Source of the DNA: Actinomycetota bacterium
GTDB taxonomy: Bacteria; Actinomycetota; Acidimicrobiia; Acidimicrobiales; Ilumatobacteraceae
NCBI GenBank assembly: GCA_005805045.1
Contig: SYNW01000152.1
Coordinates: forward strand, 1-7,845
Direction of reading: 5' to 3'
Length of the DNA: 7,845 nucleotides
Shown: positions 1 through 5,337 of the stretch, one piece after another
Numbering within the stretch: the first letter of the stretch is position 1
How the letters are laid out: each line of letters begins with the position of its first letter
The notes under the pieces: generated by a model
Told to the model about the DNA's origin: nothing
What the model saw: the letters and a program-made list of their open reading frames with translations, nothing else
The model's database searches: none
Translations under genes and position numbers: made by a program

Positions 1-1
1 C

Positions 2-214
2 ATCACCAATGTGCAACCGGGTTCGCCAGCAGACAAAGCCGGCATCTTGGTTGACGACGTGGTTTTGGCCGTTGATGGCGAACCGATTGATGGCCAAGCT
101 GGTTTGGTGGCGGCAATTCGTGATGCGGTGCCTGGCCAGACCGTAAAAATTGAGATTTTTCGCCAAGGAACAAGGCTGTCATTTGAGGCAACTTTGATCG
201 CTCGCTCCGAATAA
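2..214 (+). CDS. C-terminal PDZ domain of an HtrA/DegP-like serine protease (5' partial)
   Basis: The frame is open from the window edge and ends in TAA at 212-214; about 70 residues are visible. They match the second half of a PDZ domain: a PGSPADKAGI motif (the Gly-Ser-Pro-Ala...Ala-Gly-Leu/Ile helix start), then DDVVLAVDGEPI, a helix (GLVAAIRDAVPGQ), and closing strands VKIEIFRQG and FEATLIA. A PDZ domain ending within a few residues of the stop is typical of trypsin-like S1C proteases of the HtrA/DegP/PepD group, which sit at or beyond the membrane and degrade misfolded envelope proteins. The catalytic domain lies upstream, outside the window, so protease activity is inferred. Other PDZ proteins (S2P or CtpA types) normally do not end in the PDZ domain. 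A likely terminator follows, so it is probably not part of the ribosomal operon. Confidence 0.8.
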   Translation: MTNVQPGSPADKAGILVDDVVLAVDGEPIDGQAGLVAAIRDAVPGQTVKIEIFRQGTRLSFEATLIARSE

Positions 215-247
215 TCCCTGAATAACCCCGAGTAGATAGTTATAGAA

Positions 248-282
248 AAAAGCCCAAAAATACTGGGTTTATTTGGGTTTTT
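248..282 (+). terminator. Probable intrinsic terminator after the PDZ protease gene
   Basis: CCCAAA at 253-258 pairs with TTTGGG at 272-277 and is followed by five T residues (278-282). The A-run before the left arm (248-251) can pair with those T residues, extending the stem to about 11 bp with one G-T pair, so it may work in both directions. A second fold is possible: AAGCCCA at 250-256 with TGGGTTT at 264-270 (7-base loop), with the T-rich run after it. It begins 34 bases after the upstream stop codon. The T tract is short and the stem AT-rich, so its efficiency is uncertain. Confidence 0.6.
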
Positions 283-286
283 CAGT

Positions 287-314
287 TTGGGACGTGATTT
301 TAGGGGGATAGAGT
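287..314 (+). promoter_or_regulatory. Weak candidate promoter for the ribosomal operon
   Basis: TTGGGA at 287-292 matches the -35 consensus at 4 of 6 positions. After a 16-base spacer, TAGAGT at 309-314 matches the -10 consensus at 4 of 6. The site lies just after the terminator and before the structured leader, which is where an operon promoter would be expected; transcription would begin near 320 and give a leader of about 200 bases. A promoter inside or upstream of the protease gene, or one closer to 425, cannot be excluded. Confidence 0.25.
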
Positions 315-360
315 TATCACTTCGTTCGTGGCCATGCTCCGCTTGGTTGCTGACGTAGAG

Positions 361-465
361 ATCAATTCAAAAAAATTGATGTCTGTGTGCGCCCGCGAGT
401 TTTGTGGGTACCGCACAGCGAAAACTAAAAGAGTGCTCCGTGCGGCCAAGGCCTACGGAGCATTT
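361..465 (+). promoter_or_regulatory. Structured 5' leader of the rplC operon (three tandem hairpins)
   Basis: Three inverted repeats lie in a row. A: ATCAATT 361-367 with AATTGAT 374-380, a perfect 7 bp stem with a 6-base loop. B: TGTGCG 386-391 with CGCACA 412-417, then CCCGC 392-396 with GTGGG 404-408 (one G-T pair), separated by a 3-base bulge at 409-411. C: TGCTCCGT 434-441 with ACGGAGCA 455-462, extendable to 431-465, with a GGCCAAGGCC apex. None is followed by a T tract, so they are not plain terminators. S10-type operons are commonly autoregulated through their leader (L4 does this in E. coli). A similar role here is an inference from position and structure; no match to a known leader family is claimed. 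The whole 215-518 stretch otherwise holds only the terminator, the promoter candidate, an unsupported 52-codon frame (334-492) and the rplC ribosome binding site AAAAGG at 503-508. Confidence 0.5.
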
Positions 466-518
466 GTGCGAATAAACGAATTATTTGAGTAAACATTTCG
501 AGAAAAGGTTTTGGCCTC

Positions 519-1178
519 ATGGCACAAAGAGCGATCGTCGGCGAAAAGGTCGGCATGACACAGGTTTGGGGAGACGATCAACGCGTCGTGCCCGTAACCG
601 TGTTGCGCATCGAGCCAGCCCGCATCGTTCAGGTCAAAACAGGCTTGACCGACGGCTACACGGCCCTTCAAGTCACATTCGGTCAGCGCGATGTGAAAAA
701 GCTGAACAAAGCAGAGGCCGGACACTTCGCCCCAAAGAGTGGCGTGCGCAACGTTGCAGCGGGTCGTCGCCTAGTTGAGTTGCGTCTTGATTCTGTGGAG
801 GGTTTTGAAATTGGACAAGAAATTAAAGTTGACACCCTTGTTGTAGGTGAGCGAGTCGACGTGACTGCAGTGAGTCGCGGCAAAGGTTTCGCTGGCACCA
901 TGAAGCGACACAACTTCGGTGGACAAGGTGCGAGTCACGGTAACCATAAACACCACCGCGCTCCAGGCTCTATTGGTTCGTGCACATTCCCTGGTCGAGT
1001 ATTCAAGGGTTTGCGCATGTCGGGTCACATGGGTCACCAACAAGTGACGACATTGAATCTTGAAGTTGTTCAAGCAGATCTCGAAAGAAACTTGTTGCTC
1101 GTCAAAGGTTCGGTTCCTGGTCCAAATGGTGGCGTTGTAATTATTCGCAACGCTGTCAAAGGTGCGGTCAAGGAGTAG
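519..1178 (+). CDS. rplC: 50S ribosomal protein L3
   Basis: The gene encodes 219 residues. L3 binds 23S rRNA early in assembly, and its long central loop reaches toward the peptidyl-transferase centre. The start MAQRAIVGEKVGMT is the usual L3 opening. The signature KGFAGTMKRHNFGG (about 122-135) and the loop HHRAPGSIG...FPGRVFKGLRMSGHMG (145-172) are intact, as is the ERNLLLVKGSVPG strand (189-201). The glutamine that PrmB methylates in E. coli (in GQNQTPG) corresponds to Thr156, so that modification is not expected. ATG 519 follows AAAAGG (503-508) by 10 bases. It is the first gene of the run here; rpsJ, which usually precedes it, is absent. The stop lies 2 bases before rplD. Confidence 0.98.
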   Translation: MAQRAIVGEKVGMTQVWGDDQRVVPVTVLRIEPARIVQVKTGLTDGYTALQVTFGQRDVKKLNKAEAGHFAPKSGVRNVAAGRRLVELRLDSVEGFEIGQEIKVDTLVVGERVDVTAVSRGKGFAGTMKRHNFGGQGASHGNHKHHRAPGSIGSCTFPGRVFKGLRMSGHMGHQQVTTLNLEVVQADLERNLLLVKGSVPGPNGGVVIIRNAVKGAVKE

Positions 1179-1180
1179 CC

Positions 1181-1801
1181 ATGGCGAAGATTGAAATGAA
1201 AAACGCTGCTGGCAAAAAAGCTGCTTCAATTGAAGTTTCCGACTCCGTATTTGGCATCACACCAAACATTCCGGTGTTGCACCAAGTCGTTGTCGCCCAA
1301 CTTGCACATCGTCGTTCTGGCACTCAAAGCACCAAGACCCGATCAGAAGTAAGCGGTGGCGGTAAGAAACCGTTCAAGCAAAAGGGCACTGGTAATGCTC
1401 GTCAGGGTTCGATTCGTGCGCCACATTTCAGTGGTGGTGGCGTCGCCCTCGGACCAAAACCCCGCAAATATTCACAACGCACACCCAAGAAGATGGTGCA
1501 GCTCGCGTTGCGGTCAGCGCTATCAGATCGAATGAGCGAGAACAAAGTCGTTGTTGTCGAAGAGTGGGGTTTTTCGGCACCAAGCACGAAATCGGCGACT
1601 GGTGCACTGAAGAAAATCGGTGTTGACGAGCGTGTATTGATCGTGCTTGAACGCAAAGATGAGACCGCCTGGAAGAGTTTCCGCAACTTGAAAGATGTTC
1701 AGGTTCTGAGCACCGGTGAACTCAACGCATACGACATTTTGTGCAATGACTGGATCGTCTTTACAAAGGCGAGCTTGCCAACCATGGAGGCGGCAAAGTG
1801 A
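1181..1801 (+). CDS. rplD: 50S ribosomal protein L4
   Basis: The gene encodes 206 residues. L4 has a globular domain on the 50S surface and an extended loop that forms part of the exit-tunnel constriction with L22. The loop is clear at about 44-98: HRRSGTQSTKTRSEVSGGGKK, PFKQKGTGNARQGS and RAPHFSGGG; this is the region where macrolide-resistance changes occur in other bacteria. The C-terminal alpha/beta part holds VLIVLERKDETAWKSFRNL (152-170) and the closing YDILCNDWIVFTKAS. In E. coli L4 also represses its own operon by binding the S10 leader; whether it does so here is unknown, but the structured region at 361-465 would be the obvious target. AAGGAG at 1170-1175, inside the end of rplC, serves ATG 1181. 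The stop overlaps the rplW start. Confidence 0.98.
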   Translation: MAKIEMKNAAGKKAASIEVSDSVFGITPNIPVLHQVVVAQLAHRRSGTQSTKTRSEVSGGGKKPFKQKGTGNARQGSIRAPHFSGGGVALGPKPRKYSQRTPKKMVQLALRSALSDRMSENKVVVVEEWGFSAPSTKSATGALKKIGVDERVLIVLERKDETAWKSFRNLKDVQVLSTGELNAYDILCNDWIVFTKASLPTMEAAK

Positions 1802-2088
1802 AAGATCCACGCGACATTATTTTGCGGCCGGTTGTCAGCGAGAAAAGCTATTCGTTGATCGACAAGGGCACGTACACATTCGAAGTTCATCCATTGGCGA
1901 CAAAGCCAGAGATTCGTGATGCAGTGCAATCAATTTGGGGCGTCAAAGTTCGCCGTGTCAACACGATAAACCGACTCGGCAAGCGTCGCATCACTCGTGG
2001 CACCAATCGCATTGGTGTGCGCGATGGTTCGAAGCACGCGCTCGTCACTTTAGAGGCGGGCAATCAGATCCCGTTGTTCGAGAACTAG
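1798..2088 (+). CDS. rplW: 50S ribosomal protein L23
   Basis: The gene encodes 96 residues and starts at GTG 1798, which overlaps the rplD stop as GTGA (1798-1801). GGAGG at 1786-1790 lies 7 bases upstream, so both the Shine-Dalgarno site and the overlap support this start. L23 sits at the rim of the exit tunnel, where trigger factor and the signal recognition particle dock. The docking motif VSEKS is present at 13-17; Glu15 corresponds to E. coli Glu18, which is needed for trigger factor binding. Next come the helix ATKPEIRDAVQSIWGVKVRRVNT (34-56) and the basic loop GKRRITRGTNRIG. The length is normal for the family. Confidence 0.98.
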   Translation: MKDPRDIILRPVVSEKSYSLIDKGTYTFEVHPLATKPEIRDAVQSIWGVKVRRVNTINRLGKRRITRGTNRIGVRDGSKHALVTLEAGNQIPLFEN

Positions 2089-2106
2089 TCAAAAGGACGA
2101 CCCAAG

Positions 2107-2943
2107 ATGCCAATTCGCAAACGCCGCCCGACTAGCCCTGGTCGCCGCTTTCAAACAGTTTCAGACTTCAGCGAGATCACAAAGTTGACACCAGAAAAAT
2201 CTTTGTTGTCACCAAAGCCATCGCGTGGGGGTCGTAACTCGGCAGGTCGCATCACTTCGCGTCACCAAGGTGGCGGACACAAACAGCAATATCGCATGGT
2301 CGACTTTAAGCGTGGCAAAGATGATTGCGTGGCAAAAGTTGCAGCGATTGAATACGACCCGAACCGCACGTGTCGCATCGCATTGTTGCATTACGCCGAC
2401 GGCACGAAGTCATACATTCTTGCGCCGAAGGGTCTTGAAGTTGGCGCCAAAGTAGAGAGTGGTCCGAAGGCTGACATCATCGTTGGCAATGCGTTGCCGC
2501 TTCGTTACATGCCAGTCGGTACGACAGTGCACAACATCGAGATGCGTCCGGGGCAGGGTGGCAGGATTGCCCGCTCGGCCGGCATGGCAGTGCAGCTCGT
2601 CGCCAAAGAGGGACAATACGCAACTGTGCGCATGCCTTCGAGCGAAATGCGTCGTATCCCAATCGACTGTCGCGCAACTGTTGGCGAAATCGGCAACTCA
2701 GAACACGAGCAAATCAAAATTGGTAAAGCCGGCCGCAACCGCTGGAAGGGTGTTCGCCCGCAATCCCGTGGTGTTGTAATGAACCCAGTTGACCACCCTC
2801 TGGGTGGTGGCGAGGGTAAAACTTCTGGTGGTCGTCCGCCGGTATCGCCGTGGGGTAAACCAGAGCGTCGTACTCGCGACAAAAACAAGTCTTCTCAGCA
2901 GATGATTGTTCGTCGTCGCCGATCAGGAAAGTCAAGAGGTTAA
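2107..2943 (+). CDS. rplB: 50S ribosomal protein L2
   Basis: The gene encodes 278 residues, close to the usual 273-280. L2 is a primary 23S rRNA binder needed for subunit joining and peptidyl-transferase activity. Visible parts in order: the N-terminal PTSPGRR motif (8-14), the OB-fold RNA-binding core with RHQGGGHKQQYRMVDFKR (52-69) and YDPNR (83-87), the SH3-like domain with LRYMPVGTTVHNIEMRPGQGG (132-152) and RSAG, and the C-terminal signature GVVMNPVDHPLGGGEG (222-237). His230 corresponds to the essential E. coli His229 and is kept, but the next conserved His (in HPHGGG) is Leu232. AAGGA at 2093-2097 lies 9 bases before ATG 2107. The stop is 4 bases before rpsS. Confidence 0.98.
   Translation: MPIRKRRPTSPGRRFQTVSDFSEITKLTPEKSLLSPKPSRGGRNSAGRITSRHQGGGHKQQYRMVDFKRGKDDCVAKVAAIEYDPNRTCRIALLHYADGTKSYILAPKGLEVGAKVESGPKADIIVGNALPLRYMPVGTTVHNIEMRPGQGGRIARSAGMAVQLVAKEGQYATVRMPSSEMRRIPIDCRATVGEIGNSEHEQIKIGKAGRNRWKGVRPQSRGVVMNPVDHPLGGGEGKTSGGRPPVSPWGKPERRTRDKNKSSQQMIVRRRRSGKSRG
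2792..2808 (+). repeat. Perfect GC-rich hairpin inside rplB
   Basis: ACCACCC (2792-2798) pairs perfectly with GGGTGGT (2802-2808) across the 3-base loop TCT. It lies in the codons for the conserved Val-Asp-His-Pro-Leu-Gly-Gly-Gly segment of L2. Much of the complementarity follows from the His/Pro and Gly codons, so it may be a by-product of the protein sequence. Confidence 0.35.
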
Positions 2944-2947
2944 TTAG

Positions 2948-3259
2948 ATGTCACGCAGTCTTAAAAAAGGTCCGTTTGTTGATGAGCACCTTCTTAAAAA
3001 ATTGGACGAGATGAACGCCAGTGGCGATCGAAAGGTCATCAAGACCTGGTCACGCCGTAGCACGATTATCCCCGACATGCTTGGCCACACATTTGCCGTG
3101 CACGACGGTCGCAAACACGTGCCTGTTTATATAACTGAATCGATGGTCGGCCATAAACTTGGCGAGTTTTCACCTACTCGTACTTTTAGATTTCACCAGA
3201 GCCAAGAAAAAGCAGCCGCCGCAGCAGAAGCCGCTGCAGCATCGCCAGGTAACCCATGA
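2948..3259 (+). CDS. rpsS: 30S ribosomal protein S19 with Ala-rich C-terminal tail
   Basis: The gene encodes 103 residues; most bacterial S19 proteins have about 92. S19 lies in the 30S head, pairs with S13 and contacts the A-site finger and L5 region of the large subunit. The core runs from MSRSLKKGPFVDEHLLKK through TWSRRSTIIPDMLGHTFAVHDG (33-54) to GHKLGEFSPTRTFRFH (68-83). From residue 84 there is an extra tail, QSQEKAAAAAEAAAASPGNP, that is low in complexity and mildly acidic. AAGAGG at 2934-2939 serves ATG 2948. The stop overlaps the rplV start as ATGA (3256-3259). The tail is real coding in the same frame, with no sign of a frameshift. Confidence 0.97.
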   Translation: MSRSLKKGPFVDEHLLKKLDEMNASGDRKVIKTWSRRSTIIPDMLGHTFAVHDGRKHVPVYITESMVGHKLGEFSPTRTFRFHQSQEKAAAAAEAAAASPGNP

Positions 3260-3804
3260 CCGGTCCGAAACTGAACGAAGCAACGCGAGTTGCCGGAGTG
3301 TCAAGTGGTTTTCGCGCATCGGCGCGATTCGCCCGCTTGTCACCATCAAAGGTGCGCGTTGTCTTGAACCTGGTTCGCGGAATGGACGTTCGTTCGGCCG
3401 ACAACTTGTTGCGCCTGACAGATCGTGACTCGGCACATATCGTGCGCAAATTGCTGGCATCGGCAGTTGCCAATGCAACGAACAACTTTGCACAAAACGC
3501 CGACGAACTTTACATCAAAGCTTGCTATGCCGACGGGGGACCAACCTTGAAGCGCTTTCGTCCACGCGCAAAGGGCAGTTCGGCAGCAATTTTCAAACGC
3601 ACGAGTCATGTCACGATCGTGGTCGACAAGTTGAACGAGGCTGCGCTGGCGGTTCGTGAGGCGCAAAGCGAATCACGCGGTGGGGCGCAAGCTGCTCAGC
3701 GTCGCAGTCGCGTTGAGGCGAGTCGCGCGCGAGCACAAAAATCAAAAGATGCAGCAACTGAGACTGAAGTTTCAGAAGATGCCGAAAAAGCGACGGAGAA
3801 TTAA
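3256..3804 (+). CDS. rplV: 50S ribosomal protein L22 with long charged C-terminal tail
   Basis: The gene encodes 182 residues against about 110-120 in E. coli-like proteins. L22 binds all 23S rRNA domains, and its beta hairpin forms the tunnel constriction with L4. After an extra N-terminal stretch of about 16 residues, the core is visible as RASARFARLSPSKVRVVLNLVRG (20-42), the helix AHIVRKLLASAVANA (60-74), and the hairpin GPTLKRFRPRAKGSSAAIFK followed by RTSHVTIVV (95-123). Residues 127-182 form an Ala/Arg/Glu-rich helix- or coil-like tail that shifts from basic (QRRSRVEASRARAQKSK) to acidic (ETEVSEDAEKATEN). ATG 3256 overlaps the rpsS stop, suggesting translational coupling. The gene ends directly against the rpsC ATG. 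Confidence 0.97.
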   Translation: MTGPKLNEATRVAGVSSGFRASARFARLSPSKVRVVLNLVRGMDVRSADNLLRLTDRDSAHIVRKLLASAVANATNNFAQNADELYIKACYADGGPTLKRFRPRAKGSSAAIFKRTSHVTIVVDKLNEAALAVREAQSESRGGAQAAQRRSRVEASRARAQKSKDAATETEVSEDAEKATEN

Positions 3805-4686
3805 ATGGGCCAGAAGATCAATCCATACGGCTTTCGCCTCGGTATCACCACCGACTGGAAGAGCAAGTGGTTCAGCACCAAAGATTACAAGGCGTATCTC
3901 ACCGAAGACTGGAAGATCCGCGATTATCTCAAAGTGCAATTGTCTGATGCTGCGGTGAGTCGCATCGAAATTGAGCGCACTCGCGACAAACTGCGAATTG
4001 ACGTTCATACTGCGCGCCCAGGCATCGTGATTGGTCGCAAGGGGCAAAAAGCCGAAGAGCTTCGCGCTGGTCTGACTGCTTTGACCGGAAACAATAAAGT
4101 GCAGTTGAACATCACTGAAATTCGCGACGCCGAACTTGACGCGGCACTTGTTGCCCAAGGCGTGGCTGATCAACTTGTGAATCGCATTGCGTTTCGCCGG
4201 GCGATGAAGCGTGCTGTTCAGAACGCTCAAAAACAGGGCGTGCAGGGCATTCGAGTGCAGTGTTCCGGTCGGCTCGGTGGCGCTGAGATGTGCCGTCGCG
4301 AGTGGTATCGCGAAGGTCGAGTGCCGCTACACACACTTCGAGCCAACATTGATTACGGGTTCCGTGAAGCCGCGACGACCGCTGGTCGCATCGGTGTAAA
4401 AGTTTGGCTATACAAGGGCGAGATTCTTCCTTACAAGAGTCAGACCGACGATCGAATCTCGCGTGAAGCCGCGATGGCTGCTGGTGAAACTTCGGGCCAC
4501 TCTGATGCGACGCGTAAAGTCGTGACGTCGGCAGGACCAAAGGCCGCCGAGGTGGATGATGTCGCATTGGCACCCCTGGTAAAAGAAGCCGATCCAGAGT
4601 TCGAACGTTTGTTGGACGAAGAAGAAGACATTCAGCGTCGCAGCCATGACAGTCACGAAACTCCTCACTTTAAGCGAGAGGTATAA
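3805..4686 (+). CDS. rpsC: 30S ribosomal protein S3 with acidic C-terminal tail
   Basis: The gene encodes 293 residues; E. coli S3 has 233. S3 sits at the mRNA entry of the 30S head with S4 and S5. It starts with the classical MGQKINPYGFRLGI. The type II KH domain has its GXXG loop as GRKG (77-80) within RPGIVIGRKGQKAEEL. The basic patch FRRAMKRA (130-137) corresponds to the E. coli S3 residues credited with helping unwind mRNA. The C-terminal domain SGRLGGAE (154-161), WYREGRVPLHTLRA (167-180) and GVKVWLYKGEI (197-207) is complete. About 80 further residues follow, rich in Ala, Asp and Glu, with a strongly acidic section EFERLLDEEEDIQRR (265-279). ACGGAG at 3793-3798 lies 6 bases before ATG 3805. 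The gap to rplP is 6 bases. Confidence 0.98.
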   Translation: MGQKINPYGFRLGITTDWKSKWFSTKDYKAYLTEDWKIRDYLKVQLSDAAVSRIEIERTRDKLRIDVHTARPGIVIGRKGQKAEELRAGLTALTGNNKVQLNITEIRDAELDAALVAQGVADQLVNRIAFRRAMKRAVQNAQKQGVQGIRVQCSGRLGGAEMCRREWYREGRVPLHTLRANIDYGFREAATTAGRIGVKVWLYKGEILPYKSQTDDRISREAAMAAGETSGHSDATRKVVTSAGPKAAEVDDVALAPLVKEADPEFERLLDEEEDIQRRSHDSHETPHFKREV

Positions 4687-4692
4687 ACAGTC

Positions 4693-5109
4693 ATGTTGGA
4701 ACCACGCAAAGTTAAGCACCGCAAGCAACATCGCGGTCGTATGAACGGGGTGTCGAAGGGCGCGAACGAACTCGCTTTCGGCGAGTACGGCATTCAAGCT
4801 CTTGAACCAGGTTGGATTACCGCACGCCAAATCGAAGCCTCGCGTATCGCGATGACTCGACACATCAAGCGCGGCGGAAAAGTTTGGATCAACGTGTTTC
4901 CTGACAAGTCGGTTACAAAGAAGCCTGCTGAAACTCGCATGGGTTCCGGCAAAGGCAACCCAGAGTTGTGGGTAGCGGTCGTGAAACCAGGTCGAGTGTT
5001 GTTTGAACTCTCGTACCCAACTTCTGCAACTGCGCACCAGGCTTTGAGCCGTGCGGCACAAAAACTGCCGATTAAGACCCGAATTATTTCGCGAAACGAG
5101 GCAATCTGA
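4693..5109 (+). CDS. rplP: 50S ribosomal protein L16
   Basis: The gene encodes 138 residues, the normal length. L16 is a late assembly protein near the A-site tRNA elbow and the base of the central protuberance. It begins MLEPRKVKHRKQHRGR and carries the conserved GEYGIQALEPGWITARQIEASR (30-51), then KVWINVFPDKSVTKKPAETRMGSGKGNPE (63-91). Arg82 in the TRMG motif corresponds to the arginine (E. coli Arg81) that a 2-oxoglutarate oxygenase hydroxylates in some bacteria; no such enzyme is visible here. AGAGG at 4677-4681 lies 11 bases before ATG 4693, slightly far but acceptable. One base separates its stop from rpmC. Confidence 0.98.
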   Translation: MLEPRKVKHRKQHRGRMNGVSKGANELAFGEYGIQALEPGWITARQIEASRIAMTRHIKRGGKVWINVFPDKSVTKKPAETRMGSGKGNPELWVAVVKPGRVLFELSYPTSATAHQALSRAAQKLPIKTRIISRNEAI

Positions 5110-5110
5110 C

Positions 5111-5329
5111 ATGGCACGCGAACTAACTGAACTTCGTGAAATGGATCTCGTGATGCTTGTTGAAGAGTTGCGCGCCACAAAACAAGAAGCACTCAATTTG
5201 CGTTTTCGAAATGCAACAGGTCAACTTGATGACACTGCGGCAATCACCAAAGCGCGTCGTCAAATCGCCAGAATCAGCATGTTGATCCGAGAGCGAGAAA
5301 TTCTCGCTGCAGAATCTGCAGGGAAGTGA
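5111..5329 (+). CDS. rpmC: 50S ribosomal protein L29
   Basis: The gene encodes 72 residues, of normal length. L29 is a two-helix protein beside L23 at the exit-tunnel rim. Helix one carries MARELTELREMDLVMLVEELRATKQEALNLRFRNATGQL (1-39), with the family motif E-L...L.LRF..ATGQL; helix two has the typical KARRQIARISMLIRERE (47-63). The frame is open upstream to 5051, but those codons lie inside rplP and do not match L29. ATG 5111 is chosen because GAGG at 5098-5101 lies 9 bases upstream and it follows the rplP stop by one base. The 3' end contains two adjacent inverted repeats (5292-5321). Confidence 0.97.
   Translation: MARELTELREMDLVMLVEELRATKQEALNLRFRNATGQLDDTAAITKARRQIARISMLIREREILAAESAGK
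5292..5321 (+). repeat. Twin inverted repeats at the rpmC end, just before rpsQ
   Basis: AGCGAGAA (5292-5299) and TTCTCGCT (5301-5308) form a near-perfect palindrome around one base; as RNA this allows a 7 bp stem with a 3-base loop. Directly after, CTGCAG (5307-5312) and CTGCAG (5316-5321) allow a 6 bp stem with a 3-base loop. The two share bases 5307-5308 and so cannot both form fully. They lie in the last codons of rpmC and end where the purine-rich ribosome binding region of rpsQ begins. The function is unknown; a role in rpsQ translation or mRNA processing is possible. Confidence 0.45.
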
Positions 5330-5337
5330 GCAAAATC

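Noticed and set aside
431..465. Hairpin C as an intrinsic terminator
   Set aside because: The stem is strong but is followed by TTTGTGCG rather than a T tract, and it lies directly before a highly expressed operon, so a leader structure fits better.
485..778. 97-codon + strand frame overlapping the rplC start
   Set aside because: It is out of frame with rplC, is low in complexity and Arg-rich, and the L3 protein in the other frame matches its family from the first residue.
5051..5110. Extended L29 starting at ATG 5051
   Set aside because: The extra codons are within rplP and unlike L29; ATG 5111 has its own GAGG site.
4408..5196. 262-codon open frame on the - strand across rpsC, rplP and rpmC
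   Set aside because: It is antisense to three clear ribosomal genes, has no recognisable domain and crosses gene borders; it is open only because the sense strand avoids the corresponding codons.
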